Shown here one piece after another: positions 16,877 through 25,292 of a DNA stretch of 36,176 nucleotides (position 1 is its first letter; each line of letters opens with the position of its first letter). Origin of the DNA: JANMQK01 sp031370485 (GTDB lineage: Bacteria; Acidobacteriota; Polarisedimenticolia; Gp22-AA2). The stretch spans positions 1-36,176 of the forward strand of contig JANMQK010000193.1 in assembly GCA_031370485.1 (NCBI GenBank), given 5' to 3'. The position numbers and the translations under genes were made by a program. The notes under the pieces were generated by a model. That model saw only the letters and a list, made by a program, of their open reading frames with translations. It was not told the origin of the DNA and made no database searches.

Positions 16877-18994
16877 TTACCAGAGGCGCGCGCCGATCCA
16901 GCGCAGCAGGGTGCGCGCCAGGCGCCGGGCCGGGGTCGATCGGCCAATCTCGATCCGCGCGGTCCCCGTCATGCCGTCCCTGAGCTGCGGAGCCTGCCCA
17001 GCGACGGAGACGATCACGTCGAAATCGATGTAGTCGCGGTCCGCGGCCCCGGCCGTTTCCCTCCGGCTCGATGCCGGGGACACCGCGACGACCTCTCCCC
17101 GGAATGTCCTGAACGGCTCGGACATTACCTTGATCGAGACCCGTTGGCCGGCGCGGATCTCGTCCACGCGCCTCTCACGGACCGGGACCCTGGCTGAAAG
17201 GCCCTCATTGCCGGCGATCTCGCAGAATGGCTGTCCGGGGCGCAGGTAGGCGCCCGTGAGATCTCCCATGCGGGGGGTGGTGATGACCCCGGCGATCGGC
17301 GAGCGAAGTGTCAGGGCGTCCTCTTTCTTCTCGAGGGATCGGACCTCCTCGCGGAGCAGATCCCTCTCCATGATCTTCTTCGCCATGGCGCCCCGGTCCG
17401 GCCTCCCGGCCGCCTGGGCGACCTCCTGCTCGGCAAGCATGAGGCGTCCTCGAGCAATCCGCAGCCGCCGGGTCTGGGCGTCGTTCCTCAGGACCGCCAC
17501 GGTTTCGCCCCGCGCGACCTCCTGGCCCTCGCCCACCAGGACGCGGTCGATCACCCCCTCGGCGGAGGAGCTCGCGAACGCCCTTGACCGTGGCTCGAGG
17601 ACGCAGTCGCCGCGAATCACGATCGGCAGGGGCAGCAGGATGAATGCCGCCAGCAGGGGAACGGCGGCCGTTCCCGCGAGGACGAGGGATCGAGGCTTCA
17701 TGATGACCTCTTTCTTGTCGAGGAAATTGAACCTCAAAAACCCCGCCAGGCTCGACAGGGGTTTCCTCAGGGCCAGGGCCAGGACCAGGGCGACCGCCAG
17801 GTATCCCGATTCGCCGAAGAGCGACAGGCACGTGTTCTTGAGAAACGTGAGGATGACGACAATCAGCAGCGCCTTGTAGGCGAGAGACGCCAGGCCATAA
17901 CCGACCAGAATCCTCCGGACCTTCCGCGTCGGAGTCTCCAGTTCGACCGGAAGCCGGAAGAGGGTTTTCTTGAACCAGCCCGAGACGTAAGCGAACGATC
18001 GCTCCCACAGGTCCGGGATCTCGACGAAATCCATGAGCGAGTAGTAACCGTCGAGCTTCGTCAGGGGATTGTAGTTAATCGCGATCGAGGAGAGTCCGGT
18101 CAGGATGAGGATCATGAAGGCGGTGTCGTTCACCGCGGTTCCCGGTGACGTGAGCATCCAGACGAACGTCGCGAGGGAGGAGATGAACACCTCGATATAT
18201 CCCCCCGCGTAGATCACCCACTGTCTCTTGGCGTGGCTGTCGAACAGGTACGCGTCGCTCACATCCACGTAGAAGCAGGGGGTGAAGTAGATGAACAGGA
18301 GGCCCATCTGCCGGACGCTGCCGCCGAAGTGCTTGCAGGTCAGCCCGTGGGCGCTCTCGTGGATGAACCCCATGATCAGGGCGATCAACAGGAGCTTGAA
18401 GATGTCCCCTCCGGACATCCCCTCGAAGGTGAACAGCGCCAGCGTGCCGCGTTTGATCCGGTCCCATTCGGCGGCCCAGACAATCAGCATGCCGAGCATG
18501 CACGCCGCCGAGAGGATGACGAAGCTCCTGGTCCAGAAGAAGCGGACGCGCGAGACGAGCCGTTCGAAGAAACGGTCCGGATCCCACGCCGGCAGGGAGA
18601 TCTCGAAAAGATTCCCCAGGGGGTTCCGGTTTTCCGCCCGCCGTCGCCGCTGATCCCGGAGCTTCTCCAGGAGAAGGCGCTGGATCTCCCCCCGGCTCTT
18701 CTCGAAGATCTCGGTCTGTCGCAGGCCGTCGACGAACTCCTCGATGTAGTCCCGATCGATGCGGGTGCCGGGATTCCCGGCATTGAACGACTCGATGATC
18801 TGCTCGTCCGTGCGGGTCCCGTTCATGAGACGCAGCACCTGGTGCTGGACCTCGTTGACCCGGTAATACTTGCGGTTCTCGACCACCTTGTACACGTAGA
18901 CCGCTTCCCCCCGCTCCACGAGCCGCACGGTCGCCAGGTCTGCGCGCAGTTTGAGGCGCCGGTTCAGGGCATCCACGACCAGAGGGTCCTCCAC
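16877..18994 (-). CDS. PqqD-like / M50 site-2 protease / HlyD adaptor fusion
   Basis: A 705-residue membrane protein made of three parts. Residues 1-98 resemble a PqqD-type peptide-binding domain (YYRVNEVQHQVLRLMNGTRT, then EEFVDGLRQTEIF). A multi-helix M50 region follows with HESAH at 212-216 (HExxH zinc motif) and NPLTKLDGYYSL (309-320) carrying the second conserved motif. After more helices, residues from about 430 on form an HlyD-like adaptor with lipoyl halves (SAEGVIDRVLVGEGQEVARG and LRSPIAGVITTPRMGDLTGA) around a short coiled coil. Similar S2P-adaptor proteins are seen in several phyla near peptide or export genes. It starts with a GTG inside the end of the GAF-HlyD gene (31-base overlap), so the two are co-translated. 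A plausible role is to bind, cut and pass on a small peptide. Confidence 0.88.
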   Translation of the reverse strand: MEDPLVVDALNRRLKLRADLATVRLVERGEAVYVYKVVENRKYYRVNEVQHQVLRLMNGTRTDEQIIESFNAGNPGTRIDRDYIEEFVDGLRQTEIFEKSRGEIQRLLLEKLRDQRRRRAENRNPLGNLFEISLPAWDPDRFFERLVSRVRFFWTRSFVILSAACMLGMLIVWAAEWDRIKRGTLALFTFEGMSGGDIFKLLLIALIMGFIHESAHGLTCKHFGGSVRQMGLLFIYFTPCFYVDVSDAYLFDSHAKRQWVIYAGGYIEVFISSLATFVWMLTSPGTAVNDTAFMILILTGLSSIAINYNPLTKLDGYYSLMDFVEIPDLWERSFAYVSGWFKKTLFRLPVELETPTRKVRRILVGYGLASLAYKALLIVVILTFLKNTCLSLFGESGYLAVALVLALALRKPLSSLAGFLRFNFLDKKEVIMKPRSLVLAGTAAVPLLAAFILLPLPIVIRGDCVLEPRSRAFASSSAEGVIDRVLVGEGQEVARGETVAVLRNDAQTRRLRIARGRLMLAEQEVAQAAGRPDRGAMAKKIMERDLLREEVRSLEKKEDALTLRSPIAGVITTPRMGDLTGAYLRPGQPFCEIAGNEGLSARVPVRERRVDEIRAGQRVSIKVMSEPFRTFRGEVVAVSPASSRRETAGAADRDYIDFDVIVSVAGQAPQLRDGMTGTARIEIGRSTPARRLARTLLRWIGARLW

Positions 18995-21414
18995 AGGAAT
19001 CCGGCGGGCCGGCGCAGAAGCACGTACCCGAGAGCGCGCGGCCCGACCTCCACCTTGGCGCGGCCCAGCATCCCCGTCTTCAGCGGCAGGTCGCCTCCCT
19101 CGAGCCTGCCGCGCACGACGAGGAAGCGGCCGCCGGCTTCCTCGATCACTTTCTGGCCGACGATCTCGACGCGCCCGAGAAATGTCCGGGTCGGGAACGA
19201 GTCGATCTTGAGGCGGAGGGCCTGCCCCGTCCTGATCTCCGCGATCGTCGTCTCGGGGATGAAAACCTCCACCGCGACGTCCTTCATGTCGGCGATCCGG
19301 CAGAACACCTCCCCCTTCTGGAGGAAGGACCCGGCCTTCTGCTCGATCCTCGGCGTGAGGATCACGCCGTCGACCGGCGCGACGATGCGTGTCTTGTCCA
19401 GCTCCTGTCGGCGGAGCTCGTACTCCTCGCGCAGCTGGTCCCTGCGAATCCTTGCCTGGCGCGCGGCCGGAGGGTCATGGTCCGCCTCGCCCTGGGCCAC
19501 CTCCCGGTCGGCGATCTCGTAGCGGGCGCGGGCCTCCTCCATGCGCATCCGGTAGTCACGGTCCGTGAGGGTGGCCAGGAGATCTCCTTTCAGTACCCTG
19601 TCCCCCTCGTGGCGGGAAACGGCGTCGACGATCCCCTCGATCTCGGTCGTGACCGAGGAATTCCGGACGGGCAGGACGACGACCTTCCCCGCGATCTTCA
19701 TGTTCCACGGGACGAAGGTCAGGACCGCGGCGACGGCGGCCGCGACCACCCCGTTACGCAGCCACTTCCAGCGCGGGACCTTCGCGAGCCGGGCTTTCCA
19801 TCCGGCGATCGGCTCCATGAGGTTGATGAGCGGGATCTGGCGGTAGAGGGTCGCGTTGCGGAGGGCGACGGTCGCCTGGTTGGCGAGGATGTGGCAGACC
19901 TCGAGCTTCTCCTGCGACACGAAGTAGGGTTGGCTGCTCTCGAGGCTCAGAATCCCGAGGAGCCCCTCCTCGTCCTTGAGCGGGAAGGCCAGGAAGCTTT
20001 TCATACCGCTGCGCTCGAAGTAGCCGAGAAACTTCTGACGCGTCTCCTCACGATCGGTCTCGATCTCCCCTTCGAGCTCGGAGATGTACAGGCCCTGGCC
20101 GCCGAGGCAGGCCCAGGCCAGGATCTCCTCGAGGTCGCGGATGGTGGCGTCCTTGCGGTCGATCTCGGGCTTGCCCGAGACCGCTTTCAACACCGACCCC
20201 CGCCCTTCCGCCAGGACGATGGCGCAACGCTCGCACGGGACGATCGAGTCGGCCCGGTTGACGATCGTCGCCAGGACACGATCGAGATCGAGCGTGGCGG
20301 TGATCTCCCGGCTGACGTCGAGCAGCGCGCCAAGCTCGTTGGCCTTTCTCTCGGCGATGAGAAGATTGGCGTTGCGCACCGCGAGCGCCGCCTGTCGGGA
20401 GATCTCTTCCAGGAGGTCCCTGTCGTCCTGGCTGAAAGGGGGCTCGCCCGGCGCCCGCACGATGTCTAGCGCACCCAGGGTGTTCCCGTCGACGATCATC
20501 GGGGCGCAGATCACGGAGCCCGCCGCCCCGGGGCCGTAGAGCTCCTCGATCTCCGCGTGCGTCTCGGCCCCCGCGACATCGGCGACAAGGACGCTTTCGC
20601 CGCTCTGGATCGCCGTGCCGGGAATCCCGGCGCCGGTATCGAGACGCTCCGGCTCCCCGTCGGCGGGGGGCCAGGCGCGCTCGATCGTCTCTTCCCCTTC
20701 CACCGGCAGCCAGATCCGGCAGGCGGACGCTTCGAACATCAAGGCGACCCGGTTGGCGATGACGGGCAGCAGGTCCTCGCGCTCGAGAGTCGCATGAAAC
20801 GTCTGGGACACGTCGTAGAGCTGCATCAGACGGTTGATGGCGGCCATCTGCCGTTCGCGGCCGGACTCGACATGCACCAGGGATGCGGCCGCCGAGGAGG
20901 CGAGGGCCGAGCAGGCCGCGAGGAAACGGACCCGGGCCTGGGCGCGCTCGGCCGGGGCGGGTTCACGGCGAACGACCTCGAGCAGCCCCACGCGGTCGCC
21001 GTCGAGCAGGAACGGGACGCAGAGCACCTCGGCCACGGGGGTTTCGCGATCCGCCCCGAGGTGCTGCAGATGCGCGTCGCGAATCTCGTCGCCGCGCCGC
21101 GTCACGGGCTCCTTGCGGTCGAGGGCTTCCGCGAGGAGGTCCCCCTTCTTTCCCGCACGGCCGGGTTCGGGGGAGAAGGCGCCCTCCGGAAGGGACGCCC
21201 CGAGGGAGAACCGTTTGCGCCGTCGCTCGTAGATCCAGACGGCCGTCCAGTCGGCCTCCGTGACCTGGCGGACCGACGCGGCAAGCTGCCGGAACAGCTC
21301 CGCGGCGCTGGCGGCCGCCATGAGCGACCGGGCAAGATCGAGGACTGCTGCTTCCTCTCGCTCCATCATCGCCACCGGGCCCGGTGTCCGCGCCGGGCGC
21401 TCTTCAAGGCGCAC
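18964..21414 (-). CDS. three GAF domains fused through one membrane helix to an HlyD adaptor
   Basis: An 816-residue protein. Three GAF domains occupy about 20-170, 205-345 and 365-520 (for example GDRVGLLEVVR, GNTLGALDIVR and EGLLGILSLES). One transmembrane helix (about 545-567, GVVAAAVAAVLTFVPW) follows, and the rest is a periplasmic adaptor: lipoyl half IEGIVDAVSRHEGDRVLKG, a coiled coil, returning half IVAPVDGVILTPRIEQKAG, and a beta-barrel. A cytoplasmic ligand sensor is thus physically tied to a periplasmic efflux component. GTG at 21414 is used here; the ATG pair at 21369/21366 is an alternative. It is the first gene of a two-gene operon with the PqqD-M50-HlyD fusion. No catalytic output domain is present. 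Confidence 0.88.
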   Translation of the reverse strand: MRLEERPARTPGPVAMMEREEAAVLDLARSLMAAASAAELFRQLAASVRQVTEADWTAVWIYERRRKRFSLGASLPEGAFSPEPGRAGKKGDLLAEALDRKEPVTRRGDEIRDAHLQHLGADRETPVAEVLCVPFLLDGDRVGLLEVVRREPAPAERAQARVRFLAACSALASSAAASLVHVESGRERQMAAINRLMQLYDVSQTFHATLEREDLLPVIANRVALMFEASACRIWLPVEGEETIERAWPPADGEPERLDTGAGIPGTAIQSGESVLVADVAGAETHAEIEELYGPGAAGSVICAPMIVDGNTLGALDIVRAPGEPPFSQDDRDLLEEISRQAALAVRNANLLIAERKANELGALLDVSREITATLDLDRVLATIVNRADSIVPCERCAIVLAEGRGSVLKAVSGKPEIDRKDATIRDLEEILAWACLGGQGLYISELEGEIETDREETRQKFLGYFERSGMKSFLAFPLKDEEGLLGILSLESSQPYFVSQEKLEVCHILANQATVALRNATLYRQIPLINLMEPIAGWKARLAKVPRWKWLRNGVVAAAVAAVLTFVPWNMKIAGKVVVLPVRNSSVTTEIEGIVDAVSRHEGDRVLKGDLLATLTDRDYRMRMEEARARYEIADREVAQGEADHDPPAARQARIRRDQLREEYELRRQELDKTRIVAPVDGVILTPRIEQKAGSFLQKGEVFCRIADMKDVAVEVFIPETTIAEIRTGQALRLKIDSFPTRTFLGRVEIVGQKVIEEAGGRFLVVRGRLEGGDLPLKTGMLGRAKVEVGPRALGYVLLRRPAGFLWRTLWSWMP

Positions 21415-21486
21415 TAGCCGCCCCGCCGCGACGCTCGGTCAGGGGACAGGCTGAAGGAAAGGCTCGAACGCAATCACGTGCAGGAG

Positions 21487-21514
21487 TGCTATCCTTTATG
21501 ACCGGATAGTAGCA
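21487..21514. promoter_or_regulatory. inverted repeat in the divergent region between the GAF-HlyD and STAS genes
   Basis: TGCTATCC (21487-21494) is mirrored by GGATAG-T-AGCA (21504-21514), with one extra T in the right arm. It sits midway between two divergent starts (21414 and 21543), where an operator controlling both genes would be expected. I do not see a clear -35/-10 pair here. Confidence 0.45.
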
Positions 21515-21542
21515 CAGCGTCCGGCGGGACGCAGAGGGGGCG

Positions 21543-21878
21543 ATGAAGATCCAGGAGAGGAGCGACGGCAAGGTCACGGTGCTCGACCTCAAGGGGGCGC
21601 TGTCCCTTGGCGAGAGCGAGGATCTCTTCAGGGAGACGATCTCGGGTCTCCTCACGCGGGGGCGGTCCGCCATCGTCGTGAATCTCGAGAAGGTCGAGTT
21701 CATCGACAGCTCGGGTGTCGGGGTGCTCATCAAGTGCCTGACCAGCGTCACGCGGGCCGGGGGAAATCTCAAGGGGCTGCGGCCCTCCCCGGCGGTTCTC
21801 AAGATCCTCAAGGTCACCGGCGTCCACGCCCTCTTCGAGTTCTTCGACGAAGAGGCGAAGGCGATCGCGTCCTTCTGA
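21543..21878 (+). CDS. STAS-domain anti-sigma factor antagonist (SpoIIAA/RsbV-like)
   Basis: This 111-residue single-domain protein has the normal family length. The strand-helix core VNLEKVEFIDSSGVGVLIK carries DSSG at 55-58, with the phosphorylatable Ser at 56 or 57. Such proteins control partner switching: an RsbW-like kinase phosphorylates them and a PP2C phosphatase reverses it. The FHA-GAF-PP2C phosphatase at 12607 is a candidate for the reversing enzyme; no separate RsbW-like kinase is in the window, although the HATPase protein at 14280 has the related fold. AGAGGGGG precedes the ATG. The gene lies 21 bases before the TonB-like gene. Confidence 0.92.
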   Translation: MKIQERSDGKVTVLDLKGALSLGESEDLFRETISGLLTRGRSAIVVNLEKVEFIDSSGVGVLIKCLTSVTRAGGNLKGLRPSPAVLKILKVTGVHALFEFFDEEAKAIASF

Positions 21879-21899
21879 GGCATCCCCGGGGCACCTTCG

Positions 21900-22298
21900 A
21901 TGATCCGTACTGTTAAAGCCGCGGGAGCGGCGATCGTCACCGTCGTCCTGTCCGGTTTCGCGGCGGGAGCGCTTATTGCCGGGACCCCGGGGCTCAAGGT
22001 TTACTTCGCCCCGGCATTCAAGGATCAGGCCTACCAGCAGGCGGCCTTCAAGAAGGTGGCCGCGGCCTGGAAGAGGCCGGCCACGGCGCCCGGGCCGGGG
22101 CGCAAATCCGTCGTCATCGCCGATATCCAGAAGGATGGGACCTGCCCACCGCCGCGGCTTCATCTCGCGAGCGGCTCGGACGCGTGGGACGCGGCGGCGC
22201 TCGAGGCGATCCGGAAAGCGTCCCCCTTCGATCCGCTGCCATCGGGGTACAAGGGCGCCTCGGTCGAGGCGCACTTCCACTTCGAATACAACAAGTAG
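21900..22298 (+). CDS. small secreted protein consisting of a TonB C-terminal domain
   Basis: 132 residues with an N-terminal hydrophobic signal or anchor (about 5-28) followed directly by a TonB_C-like domain: YQQAAFKKVAAAWKRP, VVIADIQKDG, SGSDAWDAAALEAIRKAS and a closing VEAHFHFEYNK strand. The proline-rich spacer of true TonB is absent, and no ExbB/ExbD genes are nearby, so it is unlikely to be an energy transducer. Isolated TonB_C proteins of this size occur widely without an assigned role. Two Cys are not present; a single Cys lies in DGTCPPP. It follows the STAS gene closely and may share its transcript. Confidence 0.75.
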   Translation: MIRTVKAAGAAIVTVVLSGFAAGALIAGTPGLKVYFAPAFKDQAYQQAAFKKVAAAWKRPATAPGPGRKSVVIADIQKDGTCPPPRLHLASGSDAWDAAALEAIRKASPFDPLPSGYKGASVEAHFHFEYNK

Positions 22299-22359
22299 CA
22301 TCCCCGCCGCGCTCCCGCGGCCCTCCCATGGGAACATTCCGCGCCTGTCGTGGATCGGC

Positions 22360-22365
22360 TAGACT
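22360..22365 (+). promoter_or_regulatory. possible -10 element giving a nearly leaderless recQ transcript
   Basis: TAGACT lies 7 bases before the recQ ATG at 22373. If used, transcription would begin at or next to the start codon. I see no good -35. Confidence 0.3.
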
Positions 22366-22372
22366 GCGTTCC

Positions 22373-24520
22373 ATGCACTCTGGCGAGGCGATCGACCGGG
22401 CGCTCCGGGATCACTTCGGGCTTTCCTCCTTCCGCCCGGGGCAGCGCGAGGCGATCGCCGCGTTCCTCGAGGGGCGCGACCTGGTCGCAGTCATGCCGAC
22501 GGGGGCCGGCAAGTCGCTCTGCTTCCAGCTGCCGGCCATGCTGCTCGACGGGACCACAATCGTCGTGTCGCCGCTGATCGCGCTGATGAAAGACCAGGTC
22601 GACGCCCTGCGGGCCCGCGGCCTGCCGGCGGCGGCCATCCACTCGGGGCTGGCGGCAGGAGAGCGGGCGCGGGCGGAAGGGGACCTCGCCGCCGGGCGGC
22701 TTCGCCTGGTCTACGTCGCGCCAGAGCGGCTGGGGAGCCGGTCGTTCGCCGAGGCCCTCGGGCGGGCGCGGCCCGTGCGCCTGGTCGTGGACGAAGCGCA
22801 CTGCATCAGCCAGTGGGGCCACGACTTCAGGCCCGACTATCGCCGTCTGGGTGGGTTGAGGGCCGAGCTCGGCGTCGCGGCGGCGGGCTTCACCGCCACG
22901 GCGACGCCGGAGGTCAGGGCCGACATCGCGGCGCAACTGGGCCTCGTCCGCCCGCTCGAGATCGTCACCGGCTTCGAGCGCCCCAACCTGACCCTTTCGA
23001 TCGAGCACTGCCGGGGGCGGGCGGCCAAGGAACGATCGGTCGAGAGCCTGATCGCGGACGCGGGTCTTCCGGGAATCATCTACGCCGCCACCCGCAAGAA
23101 CGTCGAGCAGTGGGGGGCGTTTCTCGCCGGGCTGCGGCTGCGCGCCGGGTGCTACCACGCGGGGATGGGGGACGGGGACCGGGCCCGGCTTCAGGATCAG
23201 TTCGCGGCCGGCCGTGTCGAGGTGATCGCCGCAACCAACGCCTTCGGCATGGGGGTCGACAAGAAGAACCTCCGGTTCGTGGCGCACGCGGATCTCCCGG
23301 GCAGTGTCGAGGCCTACTACCAGGAGGCCGGCCGGGCGGGACGGGACGGCCTGCCCTCGCGCTGCACGCTTCTCTATTCCCCCGCGGACATCCGCACGCA
23401 GGAGTTCTTCCTGGCGGGTTCGAATCCCTCTCCGGCGATCTTCCGCGCCGTCTGGGAGCTGCTGGGTGACGGGGAAGCAGAGGACCTGATCGAAGCCCGC
23501 TCCGGCGCCGACGCCGCCGCCCGGATGGCGGCGGTCACCGCGGCGCGGCTGCTGCGCCGGTCCGCTGAGAGCGCGGGTGTCGCACCCGGGGAGGGGGAGC
23601 CGCCGATCGACATGAACGCCCGGGCCGACAAGGCACGCCGCGACCGCGAGCGTCTCGACACAATCGTGCGCTACGCGCAGGGGCGCGGCTGCCGGACGCG
23701 GTTCATCTACGACTATTTCGCGGGAGGTGCGCGGGGCGGCGCCGCCCCGCGCTGCGGCACGTGTGATGTCTGCCTCGGCTGGCGCCATGCCGCCGGGCGT
23801 GCGATCGACGATCGGGAGTACGAGCGCGTCCGCATCGCGCTCTCGGGCGTGGCCCGACTCCAGGACAGGTTCGGTGTCGAGCGGATCGCCCAGGTGCTGG
23901 TCGGAAGCCAGAGCCGCGAGATCCTCAACCGCCGCCTCGAGCAGCTCCCGACCTACGGCAAGCTGGGCATGATGAAGCTCGACGAGATCAAGGATCTCCT
24001 TGGCGTTCTCGCCGACGCAGGGCTCGTCGAGCGGCGCGGGATCGAAGGGGCCCGCCCGGGCGCTTTCGTCCTCGGGCTCACCGAGGAGGGAACCGCGGTC
24101 ATGCACGGCCATGCGCGCCCGTCGCTGGCGCTGCCGGGGAACCGGGGGACGCCGGTCGTGGCGCGAAAGGAGCGCGAGGTCTCCGGTCGCTCGCCCTCCA
24201 GTCGAGCGCCCGCAGGGGGAGACCGCGCGACGGGCGCCGGGGCGGAGCCCGACGCCGGTATCCTGTCGAGGCTCAGGGAATGGCGGACTACGGAAGCGAT
24301 GCGCCGGGGAGTGCCCGCCTACGTCGTGTTCCACGACACTACCCTGACGGACCTCGCCGCCCTCCTTCCCGGGGACCTCGCGGGCCTCCGGACCGTCAAG
24401 GGCATCGGCCCGGCCAAAATCGAGGCCTATGGCCAGGCCCTGCTGCGCGTTCTCCGCGGCAGCGGTCCGGGCGCGCCGCCTCCACGAACCGGGGCCGCCG
24501 TGTGGCCGCCGGCCGACTGA
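22373..24520 (+). CDS. recQ: RecQ-type ATP-dependent DNA helicase
   Basis: 715 residues with the full RecQ layout. Motif 0 (GLSSFRPGQREAI), Walker A MPTGAGKS (41-48), DEAH at 140-143 and the aromatic-rich loop (CISQWGHDFRP) are present. The second helicase lobe includes YHAGMGDGDRARLQDQF and YYQEAGRAGRDG. A Zn-binding segment has Cys in CRTRF and CGTCDVC, then a winged-helix RQC domain (about 480-575), and an HRDC domain at the C-terminus (LREWRTTEAMRRGVPAYVVF to VKGIGPAKIEAYG). A Gly/Arg-rich low-complexity linker separates RQC and HRDC. It unwinds DNA in recombination and fork repair. The ATG at 22373 fits motif 0; the frame stays open upstream without recognisable sequence. Confidence 0.95.
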   Translation: MHSGEAIDRALRDHFGLSSFRPGQREAIAAFLEGRDLVAVMPTGAGKSLCFQLPAMLLDGTTIVVSPLIALMKDQVDALRARGLPAAAIHSGLAAGERARAEGDLAAGRLRLVYVAPERLGSRSFAEALGRARPVRLVVDEAHCISQWGHDFRPDYRRLGGLRAELGVAAAGFTATATPEVRADIAAQLGLVRPLEIVTGFERPNLTLSIEHCRGRAAKERSVESLIADAGLPGIIYAATRKNVEQWGAFLAGLRLRAGCYHAGMGDGDRARLQDQFAAGRVEVIAATNAFGMGVDKKNLRFVAHADLPGSVEAYYQEAGRAGRDGLPSRCTLLYSPADIRTQEFFLAGSNPSPAIFRAVWELLGDGEAEDLIEARSGADAAARMAAVTAARLLRRSAESAGVAPGEGEPPIDMNARADKARRDRERLDTIVRYAQGRGCRTRFIYDYFAGGARGGAAPRCGTCDVCLGWRHAAGRAIDDREYERVRIALSGVARLQDRFGVERIAQVLVGSQSREILNRRLEQLPTYGKLGMMKLDEIKDLLGVLADAGLVERRGIEGARPGAFVLGLTEEGTAVMHGHARPSLALPGNRGTPVVARKEREVSGRSPSSRAPAGGDRATGAGAEPDAGILSRLREWRTTEAMRRGVPAYVVFHDTTLTDLAALLPGDLAGLRTVKGIGPAKIEAYGQALLRVLRGSGPGAPPPRTGAAVWPPAD

Positions 24521-24611
24521 CCCTCCCGGGAAGCCGCGCGCGCAACACCGTGCTACTCTCTCTGCTCCGCGTAACGGCCGGCCCCGCGAATGCCGCGGGA
24601 AGGAGGATCGC

Positions 24612-25292
24612 ATGCTGAAGGTGAGCGCAGTCGCCGCAATCGTCTTGACGCTTTCTCTTGGTTCCGCTGCAGCCTCCGGGGGATCGTCGATACCGTCTTC
24701 GCCCGCCCCGAGAGTCTCGCCGCGGATGACCCCCGAGCAGCAGGCGGCGCAAAAATACAATGACGGCCTGAAGCACATCGAGAAGGGGGACAAGGCAAAC
24801 AGGGGTGCGTCCGAGGCGAAGGACGCAAAGCAGAGCGCCAAGGAGGAAGCGTCGGCTCGCAAGGAATACCAGAAGGCGGTCGTTGATCTTCAGGCGGCCA
24901 TCGAGAAGGCCCCCGCGATGTTCCAGGCGCACGGCAGTCTCGGCTACGCGCTCCGCAAGCTGGGAGACTACCCGGCCGCGCTCAAGGCCTACGACAAGGC
25001 GCTCGAGCTCAACGCCGCGTACACCCCTTCGATCGAATACCGCGCCGAGGCCTACCTCGGGCTGAACCGCGTCGACGACGCCAAGAGCGCCTACATGGAT
25101 CTCTTCAACTCGGATCGCAAGAGGGCCGATGAGCTGGCGGCCGCGATGAAATCCTGGCTCGAGGCGCGCCGCCAGGACGCCCAGGGCGTGGCGCCGGAGA
25201 CCATCGAGGAGTTCGCCAAATGGCTCTCCCAGAGGGGGGAGATCGCCGGACGGACGAGCGCCCTGACCGGAAGGAAGGGCCCGCGCTGGTAG
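24612..25292 (+). CDS. secreted TPR protein
   Basis: A perfect AGGAGG at 24601-24606 precedes the ATG. The 226-residue protein has a signal peptide (VSAVAAIVLTLSLGSAAASGG), a Ser/Pro-rich linker, a Lys/Ala-rich helical segment, and two or three TPR-like repeats (YQKAVVDLQAAIEKAPAMFQ, LGYALRKLGDYPAALKAYDKA, RAEAYLGLNRVDDAKSAYMD). It is probably a periplasmic scaffold; no catalytic motif is visible. Its last 73 bases overlap the predicted start of the peroxidase gene. Confidence 0.82.
   Translation: MLKVSAVAAIVLTLSLGSAAASGGSSIPSSPAPRVSPRMTPEQQAAQKYNDGLKHIEKGDKANRGASEAKDAKQSAKEEASARKEYQKAVVDLQAAIEKAPAMFQAHGSLGYALRKLGDYPAALKAYDKALELNAAYTPSIEYRAEAYLGLNRVDDAKSAYMDLFNSDRKRADELAAAMKSWLEARRQDAQGVAPETIEEFAKWLSQRGEIAGRTSALTGRKGPRW

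Noticed and set aside
22160..24862. A 900-residue minus-strand frame opposite recQ.
   Set aside because: It is antisense to all RecQ motifs and is Arg/Gly/Pro-rich without domains.
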